The position numbers and the translations under genes were made by a program. A stretch of 64,000 nt of DNA from Elmis aenea (taxonomy: Eukaryota; Arthropoda; Insecta; Coleoptera; Elmidae). The stretch covers positions 12,362,544 through 12,426,543 of the forward strand of contig OX393582.1 of the NCBI GenBank assembly GCA_947652605.1, in the 5' to 3' direction. The notes beneath the pieces were generated by a model. It saw only the letters and a program-made list of their open reading frames with translations, searched no databases and was not told the origin of the DNA. Shown here piece by piece: positions 9,883-20,663 of this stretch (its first letter is position 1; every line of letters starts with the position of its first letter).

Positions 9883-11333
9883 CTGAAAATTTATTAATGA
9901 AATCATTTGTAGTGCGTACTTCTAACGAGTTAAAGAAAAATCTTGATAGACAAATCGCAAAAGCTATTTATGCGACAAATAGTAGTTTCAGATGTATCGA
10001 ACAACCAGAAGTGATAAAAGCAATCGAAATGTTACGGCCAGGTTATTCACCACCTTCTAGGTTCGCTGTATCTTCAACATTATTAAATGAAGTGTACATG
10101 GAAGAAAAAGAAAAATGTCTTGCAAAATTAACAAATAGTTCGGTTTGCCTTTCCTTAGATGGTTGGTCAAATGTACATAACGAACCGATAATTTGCGCTA
10201 CTGTAACAACAGATTATGGATCAACCTTCCTCCTTGAAAGTATAGATACATCAGGACATGCACATACAGCCGATTATTTAACAAGTATAGCAATCAGTTT
10301 AATAAATAAGTGCAAAACTCAATATAATTGTGCAGTTTCAAGTTTCGTTACAGATAATGCAGCTAATATGAGCAAAATGAGAGAAAACATTAAAAATGAA
10401 GTAACCGATGTAAATGTGATAACCTATGGATGTTCAGCACACATTCTAAATTTACTTTCCAAGGACTTGCAGATACGAGATATTAAAGAAAATGTTGTGC
10501 ATGTTGTTAAGTATTTCCGTAATAATCATTTGGCAAGTGCTAAATATAAAGCTGCCGGAGGTAAGGCGTTAATATTGCCTCAAGACGTAAGATGGAATAC
10601 TCTTGCAGATTGCTTGGAAATATTTACACAAGAATGGCAGAAATTGTTACAAATTTGTGAAGAGAACAAAGACCAAATTGATTCTTTAATATTCCAAAAG
10701 GTGTCTAACATTAAATTGAAACGATCGGCAGAAGATTTTTTAAAAATAATAAAACCAATTTCCGTAACTTTAGACAAATTACAAAGAACAGATGCATTTT
10801 TAGCTGATGCTGTAGAAGCATGGAAAGAACTTGAGGCGGTTTTTGATGATACTATTACATTAAATATTAAACAAATGGCTGCATTTCAAAAACGATATGC
10901 TCAAGCTTTGACACCGTACCATTTTTTGGCTTATTTATTAGACCCTAGAAAAACAAAATTTCCTTTAAAATATAATGAAAAAGACGCAGCTTTAAAAGTA
11001 GCAGCAGAAAGTTACCCACACAGTGGTTTATTACCCATAATGATAAAATTTGAAGCTAAATCTGATCCATTTAAATCTGTTATGTTTAGTGAGGAAATTA
11101 TTAATAATGTTACTCCAATACAGTGGTGGAAATCACAAAAAGATGTTTCCGATATTAATAAAGTGTTGCCAATATTAACACAACTAATGTGCAGTGTAAC
11201 TTCTTCGGCCTCAGTTGAAAGAATTTTTTCAACATTTGGATTGGTCCATTCGACAATAAGAAATAAACTGGGAACTGAAAAGGCTGCAAAACTGGTATTT
11301 TTATTCCAACATTACAATACCAAAAATTTATAA
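9879..11333 (+). CDS. hAT transposase, catalytic and dimerisation domains
   Basis: An uninterrupted frame of 484 residues. Visible hAT hallmarks, numbered from the first Met: first catalytic Asp in SLDGWSNVHNEP (D94), second in FVTDNAANM (D159), the CxxH motif in YGCSAHILNL (C185, H188), the WNTL segment, and the catalytic Glu in SSASVERIFSTF (E447). The C-terminus, IRNKLGTEKAAKLVFLFQHY, is the hAT dimerisation domain. The Met used here is probably internal, because the natural protein should start with the BED finger upstream and is split from it by a slip in a poly-A run. All three catalytic residues are kept, so the copy is fairly young, but without the finger it is unlikely to move itself. 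Confidence 0.88.
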   Translation: MTENLLMKSFVVRTSNELKKNLDRQIAKAIYATNSSFRCIEQPEVIKAIEMLRPGYSPPSRFAVSSTLLNEVYMEEKEKCLAKLTNSSVCLSLDGWSNVHNEPIICATVTTDYGSTFLLESIDTSGHAHTADYLTSIAISLINKCKTQYNCAVSSFVTDNAANMSKMRENIKNEVTDVNVITYGCSAHILNLLSKDLQIRDIKENVVHVVKYFRNNHLASAKYKAAGGKALILPQDVRWNTLADCLEIFTQEWQKLLQICEENKDQIDSLIFQKVSNIKLKRSAEDFLKIIKPISVTLDKLQRTDAFLADAVEAWKELEAVFDDTITLNIKQMAAFQKRYAQALTPYHFLAYLLDPRKTKFPLKYNEKDAALKVAAESYPHSGLLPIMIKFEAKSDPFKSVMFSEEIINNVTPIQWWKSQKDVSDINKVLPILTQLMCSVTSSASVERIFSTFGLVHSTIRNKLGTEKAAKLVFLFQHYNTKNL

Positions 11334-11809
11334 ATGTATATTATTATATATTATTTTAAATGAATTACGTTTCGTTACGTTACGTATAAGTATGTATTTA
11401 ATACGTATATACATATAAGAACTGTTTTTTTTTTTAAAATACTTATATACATAAATACCATATACCTAATGTTTTTTTTATTTGAGAAAATAAAATTTTG
11501 TTTTGTTATAAATGTTTTATTACCTACTCATATAATAAGTAATTTAAATTGATGTTTTTTTTTCACTTGATTTAAATCGTGATTTAAATCAATGATTTTT
11601 TTTTTAAAATCACTTGATTTAAATCATGATTTAAATCATGATTTAAATCAATTGATTTAAATCTGCTCAACCCTGGCTTGCTACTAAGCATTTTAATCAA
11701 GAAAAAAAAATTGTTAGGTTAATTAAGAAGTGGGGTACTTTTATAATAATTAACCAAAATGTACTATGAATATGAACTTAAGTATATTTAATTTGCAATA
11801 AAAATCGAC

Positions 11810-12369
11810 TATCGTCGCGCGGGGTGAGTTGAGCCACTTAACAACTGACAAGAAATTTATTTGATTATTAGCTATATGTATTAATACTTTCTAATAAAGC
11901 ATTTCCAGGACAACTTTTTGTGCTCTTTCTTAATAAGTAGGTTAGAATTCACTAAATTTATTTCTACGTATACTAAGTCTGCTTAGTGTGTAAGGTTGAG
12001 CTTGAGAAAAATACCAGTCTTTTATATATTTTTTGATATTCTACAGGGAAAGAGTCGCAGTTTTTTTTTTTAAACACTGTGGGTGGCTCATTTTACCTCA
12101 GTTGGGGGCTACATTTCCAGTAGAGCATCAAATATGCACTTTATTATCATGTGGCTCAATCCATGAAGTGTCATGAGCCACCCCCTGAATTTAAAAAAAC
12201 AAAGTTTTTATGAAAATTGGAGTTCTGACCTTTTGTCAAACTATAGGGCATGCAGTTTGTATCCTTCTCTCCAATTTTCAAACACAGAACCTTTTACGTT
12301 TTATAATTCTATGAAACAATGTAAAAAAACTTTCTAGAAAAATGGCTCAAGTCACCCCGCGCGACCGTA
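11810..12369. mobile_element. TA-flanked MITE with GTCGCGCGGGGTGA ends
   Basis: Inverted termini: TCGTCGCGCGGGGTGAGTTG left, and on the opposite strand at the right CGGTCGCGCGGGGTGACTTG, both followed by AGCC and bounded by TA. That is the target of Tc1/mariner-like elements. The inside repeats GTGGCTCA and ATGGCTCAA motifs in both orientations and has no coding capacity. Confidence 0.75.
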
Positions 12370-12447
12370 CTGGGAGAAGATTATCAGGGATAAAATATTT
12401 ACGAAATTTTTGGATAAAAACAAATTTTAAGGCACCTAAGGTTTCCC

Positions 12448-12468
12448 GCTTTGTGCTCCAAGGGTTAA
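12448..12468 (-). mobile_element. piggyBac-like terminus next to TTAA
   Basis: On the minus strand TTAA is followed by CCCTTGGAGCACAAAGCGGG. TTAA plus a CCC-starting terminus is the piggyBac pattern. No partner end was located, so the element is truncated or the match is chance. Confidence 0.3.
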
Positions 12469-12469
12469 A

Positions 12470-13255
12470 AAATCTAATATCATTCAGTTTATAGGTAATA
12501 AAAATGTAAATAATATGAACGTTGCTATTGACTTATATTAATACCTACGACAATATCAAAGGAAAAAATATTTATGCGATATCTAAAGCGAAAAGTCCTG
12601 TTAAATATATTGTTAATGGCTACTAATTGGAGTAGTTACACAAAATCTTTGAAGCAACTTTTATTAGTGTGTGATGAAGCGCGCGCAGTTGTGTAAACGA
12701 ATGTGAAAAATGGTGCACATGTTATAGCCGTCGGATTTGAGTTTCACTTCTAAATATGGTTATATCGCTAACCTATTGTATTACGGTATTGCAAATTACT
12801 CGCGAAGAGTCAATTTACCGATTCGTGGTGTTTATCGTTATTAAAATATTCCAAAAACGGAAATATCGTAACCTAAAAAGTTTGCAATTATCAGCTGAGT
12901 CGAGTATTATGACGTTGGTTGTCCTTTCGTCTTTGGTCGGGTACTTCGTAATAGATTGTCGGCGATTGGACAAGACTTTCGTCAAAAATTTTACTGAATT
13001 GCGGAACTATAAAGTACGTTTTCTGTATGTAAGGAATTTTTCATAGCATATTAGAACGTTTGGTGGCACGGTAAAACGGTATGGTGAAACTTTTTTGTTG
13101 CGGAAGTGATTTGAGGACATACGTGGCTATAGTGATGCTCATTCGAGATGTTTTTTTTGCCTGGGGAACTCGGACAAGGTCAAGCCGTCGTAGATTTAAA
13201 GGCAGGTTAATTTTAAATTTTGTTTTAAAATTAATACACACACATACATTCTTAT
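12470..13255. other. Unassigned DNA
   Basis: A + open frame at 12756-13046 (96 codons) has no recognisable domain and is not called a gene. Confidence 0.4.
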
Positions 13256-13263
13256 ATGATAGA

Positions 13264-14519
13264 CATAGGCGGCGCGTCGGGGTGGCCTGGGGGGGCCCAA
13301 GCCCCCCACTTTTTTCAAATCAAAACTTCACAATCTTCACATAATTACGAGTATTAATAGATCCGACTAAGAAATTTTTTTCTGCACAACTTTATATAGT
13401 ATAAAAATCATATATTCGTATATCGTATTTACAATTTAGCATTAGCAATTAGTGATTTTTACATCGGTTGGTGCGTTGGGGTAGGGTACATTAACAATAA
13501 GGGCAACCTACAACGAATGCAGTGACGCAACTAGGGGGTAAAGCACTTGTTAGTCTTGCGGTCTTGTTAAGGCGCATTTTTCTAGTAAGTATATTTAACT
13601 TGAAAGTGTAAATTCACGATTAAACTGACCACATTATATTAAATTTTAGAATATGTCTAAAAAACAAATTTATTTGCCTTTCTGGGCAAAGTCCAGAAAG
13701 ATGGAACCCAACCGCAACCGTCCTAAAATTGTGCGACTCTTAACTGATTTGAATTGTGAAATAAATTACACCGATATTAAAGTTATAAATAATTTTTACA
13801 AGTTAACTACTGTTAACAACACCTTAATTAATCAAAAATATATATAGAAATATTTTACTGACAGAAACAAACAATTTATTAAGTATTGAGAAATGTGCGG
13901 AAAAAGTTTTAAACAATGAATTAAAACAAATGTTATTTTGTGTGTGGAAACTTTTTGAAATTGTTCTTTGTTGTCCTGTGTCGTCTGCCTCAGCCGAGCG
14001 ATTTTTTTCCACATTAAAAAGACTAAAAACCTATCTCAGAAGTGCTATGGGCGATGAACGATTAAATGGCCTGGCTTTAATGGCTATAGAACAAGAAACT
14101 GTGGCTGACATGATTTTAAATGAATCGCATTTAGAAAAATTAATTAATAATTTTATTGCTGATAAAAACAGAAGAATGATGTTTTTTGTAAAGATATATT
14201 TTGTTGTTTTTTACTATTATGAAGGGTATATTCTTTGTTCTTAGTTTTTTAATATTTTGGAACTTTAAAAATTATTTTTGTTAAATAATATCTACTTATT
14301 TTATTTTGGTTGCTTAATATGGTTTATAATAAAGTGTTTGATATTTTGGAGCTTCAGATATTATTTTTGTTAAATAATGCTTATTTTATATTTTTAACTT
14401 AATGTGGTTTATTATAAAGCACTATTAAGGTAAACCCAGATTTTTTTAAAAATAAAGTGTAGCTAATATACATGGATAAGTTGTGCCCCCCCACTTTTTT
14501 AGGTCACGCGCCGCCACTA
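13264..14519 (+). mobile_element. Internally deleted hAT element
   Basis: The left end CATAGGCGGCGCG and the reverse complement of the right end TAGTGGCGGCGCG differ at 3 of 13 positions. Both are followed inside by a run of Cs or Gs and CCCCCCACTTTTTT. An exact 8-bp duplication ATGATAGA flanks the element (13256-13263, 14520-14527). It keeps what looks like the start (13653-13760, MSKKQIYLPFWAKSRKM) and the end of a hAT transposase, with the catalytic middle deleted. Confidence 0.85.
13930..14200 (+). pseudogene. hAT transposase C-terminal fragment
   Basis: The frame reads CPVSSASAERFFSTLKRLKT, then YLRSAMGDERLNGLALMAIE, the catalytic-Glu helix and dimerisation domain of hAT transposases of the ZMYM/TTF type. 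The rest of the protein is missing, so it is a remnant inside the deleted element. Confidence 0.8.
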
Positions 14520-14582
14520 ATGATAGATGCACACTGTTGCTTTGTTTGTGTATATTTTCAACAGTTTTATATTAAACTAGGC

Positions 14583-14889
14583 GATTTACCCGGCGTTGCA
14601 CGGGTGATTACAATTCTCTTTGATCAATCACAGACTACTCGCGCTCCGCGCTCGCGCCCGGCGGACGTTCCCAAACGTTCAATTACAGACTACTGGCGCT
14701 CCGCGCTCGCGCTCGGCGGACGTTTCCGGCCGTTCCCGGGCATTTGCGGCCGTTCTTTATACAGCGTTTGATCCGTCAGGTCCTAAATAGTAACTGTGCC
14801 AAATTTGGTCCCGATCGGTCAACGGACCTAGGATTCTATAGCGAACAAACAAACACACAAACAAACAAACAAGCTCTTTTATAAATATA
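14583..14889 (+). repeat. Dispersed retroelement repeat, copy 2
   Basis: It shares its start, TTTACCCGGCGTTGCACGGG, and its tail, TTTGGTCCCGATCGGTCAAC then CAAACAAACAAACAAGCTC, with copy 1 at 6455-6969. In this copy the middle is replaced by a GC-rich 55-bp tandem duplication (14631-14737). Confidence 0.62.
14631..14737 (+). repeat. 55-bp GC-rich tandem duplication
   Basis: Two units start CAGACTACTCGCGCTCCGCG and CAGACTACTGGCGCTCCGCG, each followed by CTCGCGC and CGGCGGACGTT. Composition is strikingly GC-rich against the surroundings. Confidence 0.8.
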
Positions 14890-15929
14890 GAAGATGAAAT
14901 TCCATAAATTTAATTACTTTTTTATTTACAATTAATTGTTAAGGAGATTTAGTAAGTTCTCCATGTTAATTAATACTTTTGTTGTTTAATTAATTACTGC
15001 AGAATCGACTTAAATTCAAATAAATCGTTTTTTAGTACAAAAATAAATTTGAAACGCACTCGCTCTATTATTAGATACTAATTTAAAAAATCTAGTTTTG
15101 CTTTAACACTAAACAACATGCAAAAATTTCAATTGAATATCTGTAAATTATGTGTAACACTTTGGTTAATTTAATATGGCGGTTTGCCAGTCTTAAATAT
15201 CCTGTCCCTGAGCATTTGTAAGATTGTAAGCCATCACATCGACGTTTACAGTATGGCGGGGTGGAGGCAAAAATTGCTAAGAAATAAAAACAAGAATGTA
15301 AATGGACTTTAAAACGCATCACAAACATTTTGCTATCACTGGATACTTAAAGTAGGAAATAACCGCGCCAACTTTGTTTTTATTTTAAGGCGAACTGTGT
15401 TCATTTATATATTATATATTCTAATAATTGGGGTTGTTTCGTCTTAATGGTTTTGTAGGTTTAACCGGTATTAACCTTTATTTAATTCTGGTTCGTGAAA
15501 ATGAAAACGATTTTTTTTGGTTGGAAACGAAAAGCACAAATGTGATTTTTTTAATGAGTTTAGATCAGAAACAAAACATTTTTCTTTCTTCATCTTTGGC
15601 TACCATTTTTTAACTTCATAATAGTATGTAGGTACTGTGCTGCGCATGTAAAAATCTACTAGAGTTTTGTAATATTTAAAAACTACTGTAACGATTGCAT
15701 GGTCAAAATAATTTGGGAAATAATGCTATTTTTTTTTTGTTTAAATATAGTTACTAGTTTAAAAGGACTAACCTATAATTTTATTCTAAAATTCTTAAAG
15801 ACTATGTATTTTTCCAAGACGTCCCTATTGGTGTTTCTTAGTTTCTGCCATTAAAACACAGGTTTGTTGTGTTACGCACAGGTTAACTATGCTCTGCTTA
15901 AGCACTGTGTCACGATATACACTACACCA
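14890..15929. other. Unassigned A+T-rich DNA
   Basis: Short open frames on both strands lack domains. Nothing else recognised. Confidence 0.4.
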
Positions 15930-16258
15930 GTTCAAAAGAATTTGGTGAAAATTGCTCGAAAACAATTGCTCGGAGGAAAATTGCTCGAATACAATTGCTC
16001 GAAACACAATTGCTCGAATGGAAAAATGCTCGAAAGGAAAATTGCTTGAATAAAAATTACTTCAAAGGAAAATTGCTCGATAAAATGAAAAAATATTACA
16101 AAATAATTAAATGTACTAAAGAAGGTGTTTACATTTGTTTACACTTTTTCAATTAAATTTTTATTAAACTTTATTTGCAAATACATGTACGTACACTTAT
16201 TCAATTTGTTGTTGAGATAAACACTTAAAATATTTGAAAATATAATATGCTTTATAAC

Positions 16259-17739
16259 CAGGGATGGAATAACGTTTTAAATCGTTACGTTATTGTATAA
16301 CGTTATTTATTATTTGTTTTCGTTACATAACGTTATAAATAACATTAAAAAAATGAATCGTTATGTTATATAACGTTATATAACGTTACATAAATTATGA
16401 TATACATGGTGTTTCTTAATTAATGCGAAAAAAACTCGGGAGGTGATTTCTTATCGAAAATTAAAGGGGGTCTTTTATATAAGATTTTTTCCTTAGACGT
16501 TTTCGTTCTGAGTTACACCTCCCTAAAGGGTATTGGTAATGTTAGGTTTTTATTTTATTTCTCAAATTTGGATAAATGTAGGAAAATGATATTTGGTATG
16601 TTTTGTACTTATTTAAAGGTTTTCAATATTTTCAATCATCTCCCACCTTCATAGGGGGCTGAAAAGTGCGACCTTTGTTGGTTTTTTAATCAGAACTTTT
16701 TGGTGAGTTAAAATTTTGCAATTTAGTTTTTTTTTTTTTTAGTTTAATTTATTTAGAATTTTTTTTTATTTTTTAACTTTTCTCGTAATATCTACATTTT
16801 TTGAGTAAAAAATCAAACGAGTTAATATGATGTTTATGTTCATATTGGGTAGAATTGACGGGCGTTTTAGCATTGTCGCCACGTAAACGTCAAAATGAAT
16901 TGCATCCGTCAATTCTACCCAATATGAACATAAAAAAATCACAATAACCACCAAAATTGGTCATTTTATATTGGAATATTTGATGGTTTATGTTCACTCA
17001 CATAATTGTTACTCAAAAACTGTAGGTTTTACGAAAAAAATCTAAATAAATCAAGTTTTCAAAAAAAAAAACTAAATTGCTAAATTTCAACCCACCAAAA
17101 AGTTTTGGTAAAAAAAAACAACAGGGGTCGCACTTTAGCTCCCTGTGAAGGTGGGAGATGATTGAAAATATTACTATGGGAAACCTTTTAATAAGTATAA
17201 AACATGTACCGAATATCATTTTCCTACATTTATCCAAACTTGAGAAATAAAATAAAAGCCTAATTTTACCGATCCAATTAGGGGGGTGTAACTCCGAAAG
17301 GAGACGTCTAAGGAAAAAAAATTATATGAAAGACCCCCCTTAATTTTCGATAAGAAATGACCTCGCGAATTTTTTCGCATTATTTAAGAAACATCTTGTA
17401 TAACGTTGAAAAAATAATTTTCATCTGTAACACTGAAATTATTTTTGGGATCTGTAAATGTAAATTTTGAAAATAGTACAAAATTACGTTGAGATACTGT
17501 ATTTTAATTTTAATTTCTAAAATATAAACAAAATATATCTTCTGAAAATAAAAAGAGAACCATATAAAAATTTAATTTATACAGAATAACGATACAAAAT
17601 GACTTTTAATGAAACGTTACCGGTTATTATAACGTTATATAACGTTATTAAAATATCGTTACGTTATTGTATTAAAACTTATAATTGAATCGTTATTATA
17701 ACGTTATCGGGTATCGTTACGTTACGTTTTCCATCCCTG
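16259..17739. mobile_element. hAT MITE with AACGTTATATAACGTT arrays
   Basis: Ends are CAGGGATGGAATAACG and ACGTTTTCCATCCCTG, flanked by an exact 8-bp duplication TTTATAAC (16251-16258, 17740-17747). Both subterminal parts are runs of AACGTTATATAACGTT and CGTTACGTTAT. The middle is occupied by a separate TA-flanked foldback (16405-17398). Confidence 0.88.
16405..17398. mobile_element. TA-flanked foldback element, full copy
   Basis: The termini CATGGTGTTTCTTAATTAAT and, inverted, CAAGATGTTTCTTAAATAAT are each followed by GCG and flanked by TA. Similarity between arms continues for roughly 400 bp, for example CTTAGACGT, GGTGTAACTC and GGTGGGAGATGATTGAAAAT on the opposite strand. The centre has a further inverted repeat, TCATATTGGGTAGAATTGAC. 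A second, truncated copy is at 25962-26580. No coding capacity. Confidence 0.85.
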
Positions 17740-18224
17740 TTTATAACTGCTAATTCTGACTATGTAGGTACCTAGTTGTTATTTTATGTTAAAATATTCA
17801 TAATGCTTATCTAACAACAAATAAGAAACCTTCGTAACATGTACCAAATGAGGGTTAAAAGGCTTTACACCTTGTTTTTTTTTTGTTTTCACAGCCTACT
17901 ATGTTTACCTTAAAAAAAATTTTTTTTTTGGAACTTGCACATTGTTGAAAATAATTACATTAACCCTTATGTATTTTTCTGAGTGTGAACAAATGTAAAC
18001 AACTTTTCTAGTAGGTACATTTAATTATTTTGTATTTATAAAAATGTTATTTTTTTTTATTTTTTCGAGCAATTTTCCTTTGGATCAATTGTTATTCGAG
18101 CAATTTTCCATTCGAGCAATTGTTTTTCGAGCAATTGTATTCGAGCAATTTTCCTTCAAGCAATTTTTTTCGAGCACCCTGTTCAAAAGGTTTGAACCTC
18201 TTGAGCCTTCTTTTCAAACCAGCA

Positions 18225-19165
18225 TTAACTAGGAGCTGAAGACCTCGGTGTTGCCATGGAAGTGAAGTCTTCCCTCGTGCTTTTCTGCGGACTGTTTGAT
18301 CTCTTCTTTGACGGTTGGGCTCTTCAGATCTCTGTGTAGATGGTAATTACGATAGTAGCATACCTCGGAGCACTCTATTTTGAAAGATCTGGATCTTATC
18401 TATGTTGCTTTTGGCTGAGCATCCCTAGAGCTAAACCCTATAAGTCTGAACTGGCTTTAGGATTTGTTTGTACAGTAGTAACTTATTAAGCAAAGACAAT
18501 CAATTGTGAGTTTCCAACCAGAAAGTACATTTTTTTGTATTTAGGGTCAAGTTCTTTTCTTTTTTTCTTTACGTGCTCTTCCATCCAAGGCGAATATCCA
18601 GAAGTATTTTGCAATATCGCAATGTGGGATTTTGGCATTATTTGTTGATATCGCGAATTGTCCATTTTGCTTACAAACAAAGTCAATATGCGCTGATTTA
18701 CTCTCGTTGATTCTTACCCTCCACCTCTTAGTGCAATCAGTTACTCTGTTGCATACTTCTTGAACTTAAGCAGCTGTTTCTACATTGTCATTACCAATAA
18801 ATGCCAAGATGGCTGTATGGTCAGCAAAAGTTGCTATTGTGGCGTTTTGAATCTGTGAAATGTCGGAGCGTACAGCAAGTATAGAATGGGTCCCAAAACA
18901 CTGCCTTGGGGTACTCCTGCATTGATATTTCTTATTTTTGAGTACTTTTTCACTTGCTTGATACAAAACATTCGATCAGATACCTATGTAAAATTTTAAT
19001 ATTGTTGCACATTGTATTGGCAACACGTTCTATAGCTTATACTCTAGTCCTTCATGCCAGACTTTGCCAAATACATGGGCTACGTTTAGGAGTATGGCTC
19101 AGCATAAATATTCTTTTCTTCATACGCCTTTTTAATTATGTCCGTTATTCGATTATAACATAATA
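18225..19165 (-). pseudogene. Jockey-like LINE reverse transcriptase fragment
   Basis: Read on - with frame changes: ITDIIKKAYEEKNIYAE, VFGKVWHEGLEYKL (the AFDKVWHEGL motif), the GVPQGS block in a worn form, ATFADHTAILAF (the FADD catalytic motif, second Asp changed to His), KHIxxKRKELDPKYKKMYFL, then LLLYKQILKPVQTY and LWGCSAKSNIDKIQIFQNRV. The order is that of a Jockey-clade reverse transcriptase from the palm to the C-terminus. Several stops and frame shifts make it dead. It is related to the copy at 49800-50854. Confidence 0.82.
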
Positions 19166-19169
19166 TTAA

Positions 19170-19640
19170 AAGTTTATTATTCCTTTGTCCAATGTCTATC
19201 TGTTGTATCTACGTCTAGAAAACTTTAGTCTAGCTTCTAGCAATAGTATTTGAACCGATTTACTTAACTTTGTAATTAAATATATACGTAAGGAATATTT
19301 TTTGATTAAGTAAAATATAGATACTAAAATGAGTCGATAATTTTTTGCTCTTAAAAATATTTGATATTCTCATTGATTTCTAAAAAAAGACGAGGAGCCA
19401 TTGTCGCCCCTAAATTAAAGCTCATTTAGCTTATGGCTAAATTCTACCACGCCGTCCTTTTTATTTCATAATCGCTTAGAAACATCAACGAGAATCTAAT
19501 TTTGTTTACTACATCAGTTTGCACGTCATCCTTTCCAGCACATGTTAAGGCGTGCATAAAATTAATTACATGTTTACGCAAACATTTATTTAATTAAATT
19601 TCTAAATTTCATTAGCGACATTAGTTAAATATGTCAGATA
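19170..19640. other. Unassigned DNA
   Basis: No gene, repeat or element end recognised. Confidence 0.4.
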
Positions 19641-19649
19641 GAGAGCTTC

Positions 19650-20095
19650 ACGTTGTTAACGGCGCCAGGAACTTGACCTAATACGACCATGTGTTTGGTA
19701 CCTGTCGAAAAACACAAGAGGGATGTAATCATAGATCATAAAGTGATGTCACGGAGGGCTTTCTACAGGCGAATGAAACAGGAATTAGGGCTCGGCACCG
19801 GAAATTCCGGGATTAATAGGCTCGTATATCCGGAAGTCATCTGAGAATTGCTAATTGCGATGTAAGCTCAAATGGGCGGGTGTACATGCTAAATTTACGT
19901 TTATTGCATAATTACATTGAACCAAACCAGTTTCCGAGGATAAAATTAGATTGATCGAAATATAAAACCGTCGTAATAACGTCTGTGTCGGTCAAGGTCG
20001 CTATTTCTTTGTGAAGAGGAAGCAAAAAGAGCGAGCAAGGTATCCTATAAATTTCCCTCTTTGCAAAAAGTCGGCGCTGAATTAAATAAAGGAAA
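19650..20095. promoter_or_regulatory. GC-richer non-repetitive block with clustered ETS-type cores
   Basis: This block is clearly less A+T-rich than its surroundings and shows no transposon features. It holds three CCGGAA cores between about 19798 and 19835 (CCGGAAATTCCGG counts as two facing cores, then TCCGGAAGTC), a CRE-like TGATGTCA near 19745, and TCAAGGTCG near 19993, one base from an FTZ-F1-type site. A short open frame (19689-19844) overlaps it. A regulatory role is inference from motif clustering only. Confidence 0.25.
19689..19844 (+). CDS. Candidate small ORF, 51 residues
   Basis: An ATG frame of 51 codons and TGA: MCLVPVEKHKRDVIIDHKVM, then SRRAFYRRMKQELGLG and INRLVYPEVI. The composition is not the Lys/Asn/Ile/Phe-rich type that random frames give here. 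No signal peptide or known domain. The start context ACGACCATG is reasonable. It could equally be chance within a GC-richer regulatory block. Confidence 0.2.
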   Translation: MCLVPVEKHKRDVIIDHKVMSRRAFYRRMKQELGLGTGNSGINRLVYPEVI

Positions 20096-20663
20096 TTATT
20101 TCGGACGAAATTTTTTTCTTAAACAGTTTTGCTGGTGGTAAAGTTGAATTATGACGCTTACTTCCACTTCCTCCTTATTACCTTTAAGTAAGAAGTCCTT
20201 GATTTTTTTTTAAGGCAGTAATAAACTAAAAAAATATCGTACCTAACCTAAGTTAGGTACTAATAGTGTACTACGTTTATATGATATGCACTACATAATT
20301 TGCATTGAGTCAATTCGAATTTGATTAATTGATCATGTAAACTCCTGAAAATGTGTATTTTGTTACTGAATTCTTATTTTTCCAACCTTATTTTTGAACG
20401 CAAAAAACTTCCAATTTTATTTTGTATGTAAACCATTTTAAACCTGATTAAAGTGGCAGTTTTTACGAATCACCAATATTACAAAAAAAAAGTTTTAACA
20501 AATCAGCTTTGATGTGGGTTTTTGGAGCGAATAACTAAACGTTACATTTTAATTATTGTGGCTTATGCAATTGACTTGTAGTATTTTTAGACAAGGGAAA
20601 GTTGAGGTAGTATTACAGTTTAAAGAGGATATTAAATAAATATTACACCTATTGTAACACATA

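Larger units (their letters stand above)
9042..11676 (+). mobile_element. hAT element with BED-finger transposase
   Basis: Ends are CAGGGTTGA left and TCAACCCTGG right. They are flanked by GTTGCTAC (9034-9041) and CTTGCTAC (11677-11684), a 7-of-8 match to an 8-bp duplication. Both subterminal regions are made of GATTTAAATC repeats (9060-9145 and 11565-11662). The inside holds a BED zinc finger and a long hAT transposase on +. It is the most complete hAT in the window and is broken mainly by small frameshifts. Confidence 0.88.
15939..18180. mobile_element. FB-like foldback element with ATTGCTCGAA arrays
   Basis: The left arm (about 15948-16083) is a tandem array of AATTGCTCGAA units with spacers of a few bases. 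The right arm (about 18064-18176) is the same array inverted, read as TTCGAGCAATT. An exact 9-bp direct repeat GTTCAAAAG flanks the whole (15930-15938, 18181-18189). Inverted arms built of short tandem repeats and a 9-bp duplication are the features of Drosophila FB elements. Removing the hAT element nested at 16259-17739 leaves about 750 bp with no coding capacity. Confidence 0.72.

Noticed and set aside
12756..13046. 96-codon open frame
   Set aside because: No recognisable motif, no flanking signals, composition typical of chance.
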